Positions 35,310-47,370 of a stretch of DNA of 64,000 nt are shown here, piece by piece. Location of the stretch: contig QCXZ01000042.1 in assembly GCA_025024175.1 (NCBI GenBank), positions 4,295,501 through 4,359,500 on the forward strand, in the 5' to 3' direction. The DNA is from Rhyzopertha dominica (taxonomy: Eukaryota > Arthropoda > Insecta > Coleoptera > Bostrichidae). A program made the position numbers and the translations under genes. The notes beneath the pieces are model-generated. The model made no database searches and was not told the DNA's origin. It worked only from the letters and a program-made list of their open reading frames with translations. Each line of letters starts with the position of its first letter. Within the stretch, counting starts at the first letter, position 1.

Positions 35310-37470
35310 CCGTTTTCTAAGTATCGTCAAAAGTTGATTTTTTTAGATCAATATTAAAATGAAACAAATGGGATANGCTAGGACAGTGGCACGGCCTTTT
35401 ANCAGTAGTTTAGCTTGTTATTAAAAAAAATTGAATGGAATATCCAGTTTTAGTCATATAACGTCTATAATAAACAATATCAATAAGTGATTTAAGTATG
35501 GTGTATGAGTACTAAAATTGGTGACAAAAATAATCTAGACTTGACTTGCTTGTATTATGTATTTTTGTATTATGGGCATGCTTTATTCAAAAAGAAAAGA
35601 TCCAAAGGGAAACTTTATGTATTGATATAATAATAAAACGAGCAAAATTACAAAAAAGCTATTCATCACCAACCCAAAATTATCCTGCTTATCTACATTG
35701 CTGTCATCAAAGGCGGGACTATTGCATTTCATTAATGTTTACGATCAGTTCAAAAAATAATTCATAGTAAGCCAAAGTAATCCAAGGAGAAATATAAACG
35801 ACAAAGTTACTTATAATTAACGAACTATTACTAATTAGCTTTGTCCCTAGAAAATCGATTTATGGAATAATACCAGTAACGGATAGTACCAGTCACAACA
35901 CAAAAAAAAAACAAAACACAGCTGAAATTTCTCCCAGCCACGCATTTGCCAAAAAATATCCCAATTAACACCAACTAGGAAAAATTCCTGGTTAAATATT
36001 TTTTATCGACAAACCAGCATTTTTCTCTGATCAACAACGCCTAGTGATGAAGATTCCATAGAGCAAGAATGACGGTAATGCTGAATCATTCTGGTCTTAT
36101 CGCATTAATAATAAAAACATATTTTGTAAAGAAGCGAAGTAAGAAATAAATCAAACATTCACTTGACCTAGGAGGACCTCCTATAGGTTTCACTACAGCA
36201 TTAATTTCGCAGCATTTTTGATAATATAATAATCTTCCTGGGCATCATTTACAAATATATATTACTTAGCAATTTTTTTACCATTAAACCAATGACTTGT
36301 TTGAATTACAGTTATAGTACCTGCTACTTAGAGGAAATGAGGATTTTGCTGAATTATTCTATCGACGTGATAAACCAAAAGTGATTTGCTATTAGCCTAG
36401 AAAGGATTAACTAGAGAATTTCCAAAAATCCAAGATAAGCAAGGTTGAGTTTGCCCAGTTATTCAATAAAAATTAACCCGAATAATTAATATAGTAAAAA
36501 TTTGCGATTATTTATTAATTTGTTTTATACTTCCTGCTCTCAAATATGGTAATTTTAACTGCAATTGAGCCAAGTTCATATTATACCCATAATTTTTACT
36601 ACACTAAATCAATCGAGTCATATCCAGATAAATTATTTACGCACAACAAAATCGTTTGGGTCATGAGTGCAAGGACTATATGAGATATAAAATTTGCTTG
36701 GTTGACTAAAATACTGCAAATACAGGTATATCTTATCGGAAAAATGAAATGTAAGATGTAGTAAATGAGTAAATGAAAATTGGCGACCATCGTATTTGGT
36801 TTAACTGTATTGCTTAACATACACATTTAGATTTTTTGCAAACTGTTGCATCAGACTTTTACATACGATAAAAAAATCAACACTAACATTACCAACGTCG
36901 CATTTGCCAAACTTTCGATTATATCAATATCCTTGAACCATATAAGAATCTACACATTGCAAACTGATACCAAACAAATAAAATTTTGACCAACCAAATA
37001 CTAATGGAATATTATGTGCCTGATGAAAATAATACAACAGATTGCTTGCGCGCAAGAGGTTACAGCTCTGGACGGATGATAAGTAAATCTGGCATAAGTT
37101 TAAGTACAATGTAAACCATAAGTCCATTGGCAAACATTTATCACTTCAGAGTCTAAACAAAGCTGAAATGTAACGTCATAGGAAAATGCCATATTACGTT
37201 TGATAGGATTTAATAGTTTTTAAATTATATAAATAATGTAGTATCCGACCTGTTTTTGTTCTGCTGTTGGAACAGGTCAGTTTTTTACAGCGAATATGAT
37301 CGAGGATCTAATAACATTGAATGTTTAAGACATATGCATAAATAACAGATTACATATAAAAAGTTTGAAACTTGCATAAAAATAAAAATAATGGAAAGAA
37401 ACTAACGCTTTTCTCTTATGACACCAATTGAAACAAATTTATTTGTAATGGAATAGGAAGATCTGTTTAA
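35310..37470. other. Gene-free stretch
   Basis: AT-rich DNA with no long frame, splice-bounded exon or repeat that I can support. Confidence 0.4.
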
Positions 37471-37479
37471 AATACACTT

Positions 37480-37800
37480 ATCGCATCAGCTGTTATAGTC
37501 TTATGAACACTATGGTCGATCAGCCTACTCGGAAGCTGCTACCGAAAATCTTTTTTCCAAAATCGGTCGCAAAATACAGCTTGTGGCGAAAATCTTGAAT
37601 CTGGCGTTCCACGTAGTCCATATGAATTATATAGTTCTAATTGCTCTTTAATTTATTTTCTTTACTATTTATTTTGCGGTATGAATTATGTCTGTACTTT
37701 TTTGTTATTATTTTGTAGGTTCAGTTGAAAAACAGTTGTATGCTGAACTGTTGCTAAAGAAAATAAAGGCTATCTATTATTATATTTATTATTAATAATA
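37480..37800 (+). mobile_element. Probable LINE 3' end
   Basis: The segment ends GCTGAACTGTTGCTAAAG followed by AATAAAGGCTATC and a TTA-rich tail to about 37800, the arrangement seen at 3' ends of insect Jockey-type LINEs. The coding part is not recognisable. Confidence 0.35.
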
Positions 37801-37943
37801 TAATAATTATAACACTTGCTAATATTTCAGTTTTTATTGAGTTTAACCTCTTACATGTTTCGGCTTATTAGGCCTTTCTCAAAGAGTTTACAAAACGAAA
37901 CTGTTGCTTAAAGTGCAGATGCAGATCCCACGAGCCTCTATAC

Positions 37944-39130
37944 CTACGAGCGGGTGACATTTATGGCAGCGTTGATAAAAAAACTAGGGAATTCCACTTG
38001 ATCGTTACAGATATTTTTGTGGGGGTTGTTAACTGTTCTGTTTATGTGTAGCTGTTCCAATAATCCTAACCTGATGCCGTTTTGAACGTTATGTAATATT
38101 TTAAATCTTTTTTCGTCAAATGTATGATTGAGAGTTATACAATGTTTTGAAAAGCCCGTTAAGTTCCTATTGTTTAATATGGATTTTTTATGTTCTTTAA
38201 TTCTTTCCTTAAAACTACGACCTGTGCAACCTATATAACTAATATTACATTCTTCACAATTAATTTCGTATACAACACTTTTGTTACCTAACAATGCTCC
38301 TAAGTTCTATTCACGGGAATAACCTTTCTATTGTCATTAGAGAGGTATCTTGACATTTTTTCACTAATATTGCCTATGTAATTTATCGACTGCCATATTG
38401 CCAGTTGAGCTTTGCGAATGGTTAAATTGTGACATTATTAGTTTTGATATCTTAATACTGATCATCTTTTCAATCATTTTTGGTTCGTACCCATTTCTTA
38501 TTGTCAGTTGTTTAATAATGTGTGATTCCTTTTCAAAATCTGCTGTACTTAGCGGAACCTGTAGTAGTCTGTGAATTAAACTATGAAAAGGTGACAATTT
38601 TATACTTACTGATTGTTTAGATTCAGCATGAATTAATGTATCGGTAGTGGTTGGTTTTCTATAAATGTTAAAATTTCGTTTTCCTGAATTCTTTGTAATG
38701 GTAAGGTCTAAAAAGTTTATGCTGTTGTTGTTTTCTTTTTCTATAGTAAATAGAATTTTTTCATGAATACATTTTTATGTAATTCAAAAATTTATCCAGG
38801 TTTCTGTCTGTACCTGTCCAAATACAAAATATGTCGTCCACATAGAGTGCCCAAAACTGAATGCAATTGACTAGATTACTATTTTATTTGAATATGATTT
38901 TTTCGAAATTATTCATGTATATCTCAGCTAACAGTGGTGACAATGGAGACCCCATTGTTAAGCCATCTTCTTACGTGTAATATTGATTATTAAAACAAAA
39001 GTAATTTTGATTAATCTAAGTTAACTAAATTAATATGTTCAATTACAAGATTTTTGACTTCCTCAACTGGAATGGATGTGTTATAATTATTATATTATTC
39101 ATAAAATGTTTCATTTAGCGCCGTCAAACA
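37944..39130 (-). pseudogene. Second Penelope-like element, RT plus GIY-YIG, frameshifted
   Basis: Reading from 39130 down: an RT palm block (GVSIVTT, decayed from GLTMGSPLSP), ALYVDDIFCIWTGTD in shifted frame (catalytic YVDD), INFLDLTITKNSGKRNFNIY, RKPTTTDTLIHAESK, the 38597-38364 frame with SPFHSLIHRLLQVPLS, and the 38294-37944 frame with the nuclease YEINCEECNISYIGCTGRSF. It is clearly diverged from the element at 11995-13733. Frameshifts and stops at 38340, 38780 and 38950 disable it. The following 37840-37940 block resembles its 3' noncoding end. Confidence 0.75.
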
Positions 39131-40090
39131 ATTCAATTGAAGTTATATTTATTATTATTAATTAATCGATAATTTATAATGATTTAGGTGTGCGCGTTTT
39201 TTTACTTTTAAACTTTTAGGGTATTGTATCGATTAGTTTTTGTAACTAGTAGCTTAAGAATATGTTAGAACATTATTCAAAATAAATATTTTACTACACA
39301 AACAAGCAACATTTTTGTGTTGAATAACAAACTTTGCATTTTTATATAGGTACAGCGTACTGTGTAAATACGTTATAGTTTTTCTATATTGTTGTTTTTT
39401 TCTGATACAATAGTACAGTAAAAAAAATTATACATAAACCTTAAAATTTCTTAAAAGTCCCAAACAACTCAGAAGAAAACAGTGTTACAGAAATTGTTGC
39501 ATATCTGTTTTTGTAGACAAGGCGTGCTTTTAGTACCTCAATAATTACTAAAATAGAAACTGATTTATGCAAATGACTTGCGTAACTACATGATGTCGAA
39601 AACAAAAGCACTTTCAATAAACCAAATACGTATTGCAGATTATTGTATTGCAATAACAACTGTTCTATTACATCCTCCAATTTGACAAACTATCTATATA
39701 CGCAAATATGTACCTGTACCTATTCAAATCTTAATATTTATATGTCATCCTACATCCTTTTAAGCTAACCAAAAAAATATTTCCTGTAGTAATTAGTAGA
39801 AGAGATTGTTTTATTTAACCAGATGCTAATTGCTTCCAAATTTAATTTCTGGTTATAAAACATATTCATTATACGTGATTTTCAATGTTATCAACAACTA
39901 ATAACACATTCTGTGAGATGTTCGTTATCTGCTGGTATTAAAAAGCAGAAAACCGCTCTGATCCAGTTATTTGGCTGCAAGCCATGAAAGTCATCAGCAA
40001 TTAGCTTGAGAGATACAAAAATAATTGTAATAGCCCGATAAACAGTTTAGGAATTATGGGGTACAGCTTTGAATCGTTCAATTTACATGA
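39131..40090. other. Gene-free stretch
   Basis: No supported gene. The minus-strand frame at 39680-39441 has no recognised motif. Confidence 0.4.
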
Positions 40091-40099
40091 AGCCTTGAC

Positions 40100-40620
40100 T
40101 TGGGATAACATAGTATACATCTGTTATGAAGCTGGATATAAACAAAATAGTACTAAACAAACATGGTCAGTACATGTGTAAAAGTCAATGTATAATAATT
40201 ACAAACGATTTTAAAACAAGCCAAAATGCCAGTAAGGCATTACCTAAATTTGGATTAAATCAGCACAAAAGCTACATCCTGAAAAAAGAACCACACAAAA
40301 TTGCATAAACACTAGTGAAGTCTTCTGCATCGAATTTTGTGAGATAGATCGAAGAAAAAAAACTTGAAACTGTTCCAGTATTGAACGATGTCCTCTACTT
40401 TAGAATTGTTGAAATGTCATCTAAGGTTTTGAAGCAAGTTAGTGAAGAACTGGCTTTGTCATTTCCATTCAGTATGAAACTGGATGAAAGCACAGACGCA
40501 GTCAGATCTTGGTAGTTCTCCGTTGCGTATCAAAGAAAAATTTCTTTCAAAAGCCATGGATGTTTTTGAGATAAGTTTCTTTGTAAACAGATTTGAAAAA
40601 TAAGCTTCCTCTTTAATTGC
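40100..40620 (+). pseudogene. hAT transposase fragment of the ZBED5/SCAND3-like group
   Basis: The frame has KKEPHKIA, a stop, then LVKSSASNFV, VPVLNDVLYFRIVEMSSKVL, KQVSEELALSFPFSMKLDES and TDAVRSW. Members of this group carry PHTIAE.L..P, a DM..DI..Q block and LDESTD, where the Asp is catalytic. The dimerisation region and C-terminus are absent and stops interrupt it. Confidence 0.65.
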
Positions 40621-40772
40621 GCTACTACTGCAATTCAAATTCAATTAGGAAATTTCTACTGAATTGGCTAGTTTTCTACTTTGTTTGATGAATTATTAGA
40701 CCTTTTTGTAAAAATCGTATGAGTTTTTTTTTAATAAGAATGTTCTAGTTACAGTGACAATTTCCACTCTAT

Positions 40773-43070
40773 TTATTTATTTATTTTATAGAGGGGTGCC
40801 TAAAGGCGAACCCAAAGATGGCACCCACTAAAACAAATCATACATTGTTGTACAGTGGTTCATAAGATACAGCAAAAAGCAATGAAACTACAAAAAAGCT
40901 TAAATTCAACAGGCAAAAATAAAGTTAAAACCATCAATAAGCAGAATATAATAACATAGATAATTGCAGTAACGATTAACAATATAAGCATTATAAAGAG
41001 AGATAATTTGTATGATAAATGATACAATAAAAGAAATTAGTGACATACAAGTAAATAATTATTTAAATCTAAAGTAAACTTGGAACGTTTAAACAAAATG
41101 TAATTTAAGTTTTTTTTTAAACATGGTCCAGATGAAAAATATCAAAATCAGATGCACGTGCAATTGGTGCATTCTGACCAGAGCTTGTTCTATAACAAGC
41201 GAAAACAGGGTAGGTGAATCAACAGCGCCATTCACTAATCTGTGCAAAAACAGTAAATCTGCAAGCAATCTTCTGCGTCCGAGGGACAAAACTCCATATT
41301 TTTTTGCTACAACGTTTATATTTTCAATCTCGTAAGTGCCAATAACTTTGAAATTTAGGTATTTTAAAAATCTTTTTTGAACTGATTCTAGTCGTGTTAT
41401 GTAATAATCGTATTGAGGATTCCACACAACCGACGCAAAATTAATTTTACTGTAAAGGAACGAGTAGTATAATGTTTTTATGGTATCAACGGATTTGAAA
41501 TTTTTTGTTAGTCTTCTTAAAAACCTAGCATTTTCAGGGACTGAGCGGCTGTATTATCTATATGCAGATTAAAAAACATTTTATGATCGAACGTTATGCC
41601 TAAATCCTTGACATTGTGAATAACTTCGAGAACAGTGCCATTAAAATTATAATCATATGCAAGCAATGTTGTTTATATATATTAATAAAAGNAAAGGCCC
41701 CAGGATCGAGCCCTGAGGCAGCACCCGATGTAGCCCAGTAAGGCAATGACTTTTCTCCATTTATATACACTATTTGTGTTCTACCCTGAACGTAAGAGTA
41801 CATCCAAAGCTAACAGCGATCCGTGCACACCGATCAAAGCGAGCTTAGAAGACACAAGTGTGCAATGGTCAATTTTATCAAACGCCTTGCTGAAGTCGGT
41901 CTACACGGAATCCACCTGAATCCGACTGTCCATAGAATTTAAAATAAAATTGGAATATTCGATGAGGTTGGACTCCACAGATCGATGAGGGAAAAACCAT
42001 GCTGCTGTGCAATTATATATGGTTTAATTGCTGCAAACAGGGAGTTATGGACTAGACGCTCAAATACCTTACTAAAAATATTCAATTTAGAAATCGGTCT
42101 GTAATTTGTTACTAAATTCTTATCACCGCTTTTATAAATTGGGACAACAAAGGCCGATTTCCAATGAGATGGAAATTCTCCTGTTGACAGTGATTTATAA
42201 AAAATTAAAGATAACGGTTCACTTAGAGCTGTGGCACATTTCTTCACAAAAAGAGCAGGTATGCCGTCAGGGCCTTCCCCTTTACTATCATCAATATGTA
42301 AAAGGCATTCGAGCACACCCTCCTTAGTGAAAGATATTTTGTTTATTGTATCAAATTTGCTACAAACAGTATTTATGGTGTATAATTGCCTATAAGGCTC
42401 AAAAACAGTACGAAAATATTCCGAGAATAGTTCACAAGTTTGTGATCCGTTATACGCAACCTTTTCATTGAATTGCAGCAAAGAAGATATACCCCCACGA
42501 CACTTACGGCTAGGGATCCAAATATTATTGACGTTTTTCTCTACACTATTTTCCATGGATTCAACATAATTATTATAATCAGACTTAATTAGGTCTTTGG
42601 ATCGGCGTCTCAGTAGGCAGAATTTGGAATAGTCTTGTACATTTTACATTTTTTATTAAATTTTAATGGTGCTTGATTTGAAATAGATAGGAAATTTGTT
42701 ATTGACTAATTTTTTGGGAACATATTTCGAAATTAGGTTATTCAATATATCATAAAACTAATGGATTATTATTGATGATGTCACCCCACGCAACACCATC
42801 CAAATGAGAAATTACACTATCGTAATTACGGTACTAAAATTCAGAATAGATGAATAGCTACTGTTTAATGTTTTCATAGAAGGTAGACCAAAGACGAACT
42901 CAATAGCCTTATGATGTACATCCTCTGGTACCAAGGGTGCGCAGCCATGCTTCAAATTCTCGAGACATTGACTATTACACAGAATAAGATCCAGTATTCT
43001 GCCGTTCACATTGACGAAGGAATTAAAATTGATACAGGTCCAATAACAATAGAGAATCAACTAGATATGT
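40773..43070 (-). mobile_element. 5'-truncated Jockey-type LINE
   Basis: Read from 43070 down: end of the endonuclease domain (FNSFVNVNGRILDLILCNSQ, APLVPEDVHHKA), linker, the long 42556-41939 frame with EGPDGIPALFVKKCATALSE, FPSHWKSAFVVPIYKSGDKN and YRPISKLNIFSKVFERLV, then VYTDFSKAFDKIDH in shifted frame and SGAASGLDPGAF. The segment that should hold catalytic YADD is deleted; sequence resumes at VKDLGITFD. The C-terminal part includes VVWNPQYDYYITRLESVQ. It ends in a short TAAA-type repeat at 40773-40795, its 3' tail. It is inactive. Confidence 0.8.
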
Positions 43071-43079
43071 ATTAGCATG

Positions 43080-44425
43080 GATTAATCAATTAAGATGCCT
43101 CACCAATGTATGTACTACAAATCAGCAATGGACGAATCGTTAGATCGTTATGCTTGCTATTATATATTTTTTTCTTACATTTACTGATCATCCTGAAATC
43201 CTTTGTAACCACATTTATCTTTAATAAGATTCATGAATCTTTAATGATTACATGTGTGTCTGTGTAATCTCCTGAAATCTAATGTAATCTGTAATCAGTG
43301 GGCCAGTTCTGCCTATTTTCTCATCTTGCTGTCCTGTAATAACAACAAAATTCTTCTCACATTGCAGCTGGACGGCATAACAATTATTAATTTTATAAAT
43401 TTATAATAAGTTAGGTTGTAAGCAACAGGGTTGTTTTTTTATTTTACGTGAGCGCTCACCAGATACCAGGAGTAAGAAACTATACCTATATATCAATTTT
43501 TCCCTAATCACAGAATTATTAAGAAACGCATATTTTAGCACGTAGATATTATCTCGTGAACCTTCCTCAGCATTACATGTAGTCCACGATCATAACATTT
43601 CCGGGCATCACTTCTGACTACTTATAGTATTGCTGACTTTTGACCCCACCGCTGGATTAATCCGGTTACAGTTCTACTATGACCCACAAAAAAGCTGAAA
43701 AATGTAATCGAATTAATATCGGTTTACGTCTTTAATTGGATTTCTCATGTGTTGAACTGGAGGGAAGGCGAAACCCTATACTTCTTGCGCGTATTGGGTA
43801 TTTCGCTGAAACGGAGAGCAAAATTACGGAAGGGGTGAGGCAATACCTGCTCGTATGAAATTATAACTGACCGCAGGTTGTTCAGAAATAGACGCGTTAA
43901 TCAAAAAATGCTAAACTCCCTATCACATTATTATTATTGTCCGTGGTGATGCTAGAAAAGACTGTTTCGATTTTGCGGACGTATCACGCAACGTCAATAA
44001 CTTATTTACCAACGCGGAATTGCGAAAGATATTTTTTGATGTTCCTTAACTTTTGTTTTTTGCTCGCCGAGAAAAGCTACGCGCGATAATTGAACTTGGC
44101 AACAGTATTGCATGAAAACATCCTAATCAGTGTTTGAAGTTTGTACTTGTCAAGTTCCAAGTTCTTGGGCATATTTAGATTTGTTACATAAAGTCACAAT
44201 GCAAAACGTGTATCTGCAGATCCCTTAAATGTTTCGGTTCGTCAAAATTAAGAAGTTTTTTTCTCTATTTTCTATAAATAGAACCGTCATTTGTTTCATT
44301 TTAAGGAATGCTATCGCTTTTTGTAAAACGACCGTGCAGATTTTAATATACATTAATGACAAGAATCAAAATTTTTATTTGAAATTTTTTCGATATACAT
44401 AAATGTATTAAGGTTTCCGCCTTAT
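43080..44425. other. Gene-free stretch
   Basis: No supported gene or repeat. Composition becomes slightly less AT-rich near 43560-44060. Confidence 0.4.
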
Positions 44426-44431
44426 TACTGT

Positions 44432-44695
44432 GTGTTCAATCCGACTGAATTAATATGGAGCAATCTAAAAAAAGGCGTAAGAAGAAACAATAAAAGCACA
44501 AATCTCAGTTCTACTGTCGTAGACTTGGTACGAGCAGAAGTGGGAAAAATCGGCCAACCTTTATGGGAAAACTGTGTGAAACACATTCAAAAAGTGGAAG
44601 ATTTTTATGTATTCCCAATTTCATTACAACGAAAGACAGCGATAAAGAAGAAACTGATGACGATTACAGTGAAAGTGATTAAAATAGATAAATAA
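44432..44695 (+). pseudogene. DDE_3 transposase C-terminal fragment
   Basis: The frame begins MFNPTELIWSNLKKGVRRNN, containing the family's final catalytic Glu in NPTELIW, then GQPLWENCVKHIQKVEDFY and a lysine-rich tail. It is the fragment most like the C-terminus at 10559-10700 (FNPIELIWGDLKHNI, WEDCVKHVVKVE). No upstream domains adjoin. Confidence 0.7.
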
Positions 44696-44699
44696 ATAA

Positions 44700-45323
44700 A
44701 TATGGATAACTCTCTTACTTTGTTTTTTTCAAGACGCCAGTGGCTTGCCCGCGAGCATCTGTCGGTTTATGCTAATTAGGAGATTTTTACAACTAAGGGT
44801 TCATTGTAACTAAAAGAGCACTAATTGGGAGATATCACTTTACAAGTGTCATATAAGGAAATATCTCTGGCACCAGTTTAATTTTGATCACTCATTACGT
44901 TGCCTTTTAGTTTGCGTTATAGTTGCGTTATAATTTGTATTGGTTGAAAACCGAAGGTAGAATTTTCAGGAACGTAAGGAAAACAGAATTATTTAATAAG
45001 TAATAAATATATTTCGGTCAATACTGTTGTTAAATGGAATTAATACAAATGTTAAGTACTTAAGAGGTATGTTAAGTCTACAAAAATAAGTTATTAAGTA
45101 CTAAAAATAAGTAATCGAGGAACCAAACAAAAAGGAATACTGTTAACTACAACTCCGCAAAGAAAATAAATAAAAGCTAACAAAACTAATACAGTTAATC
45201 AATCTGCCAATGAGCTGCTTCCAAAATGTTATGATGTCCGATTGCATCATGCTCTTAAGATTAACATTATCAATAATTATTAAATAGGATGTACAAAAAC
45301 TTGTACGCGTGACCGCGATCGGA
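44700..45323. other. 3' side of the cytochrome b5 gene
   Basis: AT-rich sequence that includes the downstream DNA of the cytochrome b5-like gene. A convincing minus-strand AATAAA close to the stop was not found. Confidence 0.35.
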
Positions 45324-45776
45324 TCAATCCGGTATATCGCTGAGCCTGTATCCACCAGGCTTTCTGAAGATGCGTTCTTGTAAGGGAAGTTCGCCCACCA
45401 GGAAGCGATCCAGAGCCCTTATTGCCTGCGAACTGTGCCCGGAACCCCTGAACGCTACACTAGCATCACGACCAGCGTATTCCAGGAGAATATCTCCACC
45501 ACCAGGATGCTGTGAAGAGAAAATGAACTTAGAAACACGAAAAAATTTAAAAAAAAATTGTAGCCTTACCTCGTCTAAGAAATCTGTTATGTCGTAGACA
45601 CGGTCGTATATAATAACCCAGCAATCAGAAGGCGTATCATGCCACGATACTTCATCCAAAGTTATGGTGCGGTCTGATGGACTGGATACCTTCGATGGTC
45701 GTGCGTTGTTGTACCCAAAGATGGACACTGCACTTTGGAAAACTTCCGCGCCGAAAGCTAAGGTCGTCTTCGCCAT
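45324..45776 (-). CDS. Cytochrome b5-like heme protein, two exons
   Basis: Exons 45776-45570 and 45509-45324 are separated by a 60-bp GT-AG intron, phase 0, giving 130 residues. The first exon ends in WHDTPSDCWVIIYDRVYDIT DFLDE in two parts, the usual lead-in of the cytochrome b5 fold. The second opens HPGGGDILLEYAGRDASVAF with the first axial His in HPGG, and has GSGHSSQA with the second axial His. The C-terminus (KPGGYRLSDIPD) is polar with no membrane anchor, so a soluble electron-transfer protein is likely. The unspliced frame is open through the intron, so a longer reading is possible, but the conserved DE|HPGG junction argues for splicing. Confidence 0.88.
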   Translation of the reverse strand: MAKTTLAFGAEVFQSAVSIFGYNNARPSKVSSPSDRTITLDEVSWHDTPSDCWVIIYDRVYDITDFLDEVRLQFFFKFFRVSKFIFSSQHPGGGDILLEYAGRDASVAFRGSGHSSQAIRALDRFLVGELPLQERIFRKPGGYRLSDIPD

Positions 45777-46249
45777 CGTTCTTCTTCTTGTTCTTCACTC
45801 GATATATATATAAACAAAACAGCACACTCGACACTTCGTTATCTGGTTCGTCCGTTTGCTATGGCCTCTGTTTGGTGAATGAGTGCCAAGTTCGCCTTAT
45901 CGTCTTAAATAGTGCGGCTTCTTGTCTGATGAAAGAGCTAACCCTGGTTACCAGTAGTTCATTACACTTGCGTTATCAAATTTCGTCCACACTTACACCA
46001 GTTGATGTTACGCAACCCCTGGCGTAAGTTGTAGTAGCTAATTTCGATCGAGATGAATGAAATTGTTTTGATTGGCGCGTTTACTATTTTAGGTGGCATG
46101 TTTGGTGTCTTACGCGGTGTTCGTTCGTATTACACATGTTTGTTTTGTTCTGAGGCAAATGGAAAGTATTATTTTTGTGGGAAAGCCATATGTTTGGGGA
46201 AAACACGCTCTAACGTAGTAGCACTGAGAAATTTTTGTAGTTAAAAACA

Positions 46250-47370
46250 AAAAACAATACGTATATTTGATATTGCACAAATACGTTTGATTCATAACTA
46301 CTAAGAAATTTGATAGTCTTTCGTCGATATATATGATTCGTCTATCTTCATCCCGAATTTTTTTAATTTGGTTGAAGTAATTTGCTCGCCATTTCAAAAT
46401 TCGTGCATATTCCATAAACACTTGGCGTTTAATAATTTTCCTATAATAAAACACCATTTTTCTTTTAAAAAAATTTTCTTATAGTAGCTAATTTTAACTC
46501 ATTTTTAATTTTCTTGTGTAATGCTTCAATTGTCAATGCAAAATTATTTTTGTATGCCTCTTAAATCATACGTCGTATTAAATTTGCATGATCATCTTTG
46601 GAAACCCTCGACGAACAAACGCATTTTTTATGTATTTATAAAGATTTTAAACTATTTGTTTAGCTTCAGGTGGTAAATTTGACTCTTCGGGTACATCTTC
46701 TTCAACATTATTGTCAAAAACACTGTTTTTTTGTTCATCAACAACATCTACATTGATTCCACCTTTTTATGGGTAGGAAACATTTACCCCATTCCACGGT
46801 CTCCACATTTTTATAATAAGTAGGTAAGCGCTATAAGAATATTTCAATTTGTAGTGTTTTCCCAAAATGTATTGCTATCGTAAAACATACCTTATGTATA
46901 GCGCAAATAAAATGTATAGTCTTGAAAGAAATTGTTTTGTTCAGAAATTGTACAACTAATAACAGGCAACAAACAAAAAACACGGGAAGATACAAGAACT
47001 CCATACAAGAAGAAGTGATTCTAAATTTCTAAATTTGACTCAGCACAAGAAAGGATTAGAAGAAATTAAATAGGTTTGCATGTAAATATTTTAGAAAAAG
47101 TTTGCCGGTGCATTTCAAGGAATTAAAGTTATTTATACATATTTCCTGAGACCATAATAACTAAAAATGGGTTGCAGGTAAATCTGTTCAAATAGATAAT
47201 TTGTATTCATGTTTAAATTGAGTACGGATCATCCTCATCCTTAAAATATATTCTAAACATCTGGGCGCCATTACTTTTATAGGGGTTTACGGTCGCGGTC
47301 GGAGCGTAAGAAAATGCTTACACAATCAAAATCATATTTTAGAATATTTCTGGTCAGTCTTTACATATAC
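46250..47370 (-). pseudogene. IS630-like DDE_3 element, copy C
   Basis: The minus strand reads RRMI, then YKNNFALTIEALHKKIKNEL, a frame with KRQVFMEYARILKWRANYF and DEDRRIIYIDE, truncated just after the first catalytic Asp. The remainder toward 47370 is the noncoding half shared with copies A and B. It is the least interrupted of the three and serves as reference for their insertions. Confidence 0.65.

Noticed and set aside
45324..45776. Unspliced 150-codon reading of the cytochrome b5 gene
   Set aside because: The extra segment (VRLQFFFKFFRVSKFIFSSQ) interrupts the conserved heme-binding region and is bounded by a consensus donor and acceptor, so it is an intron that happens to be open.
45801..45812. 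TATATATATA as a TATA box for the cytochrome b5 gene
   Set aside because: It lies only about 25 bases before the start codon, which would leave essentially no 5' UTR; a simple repeat is as likely.
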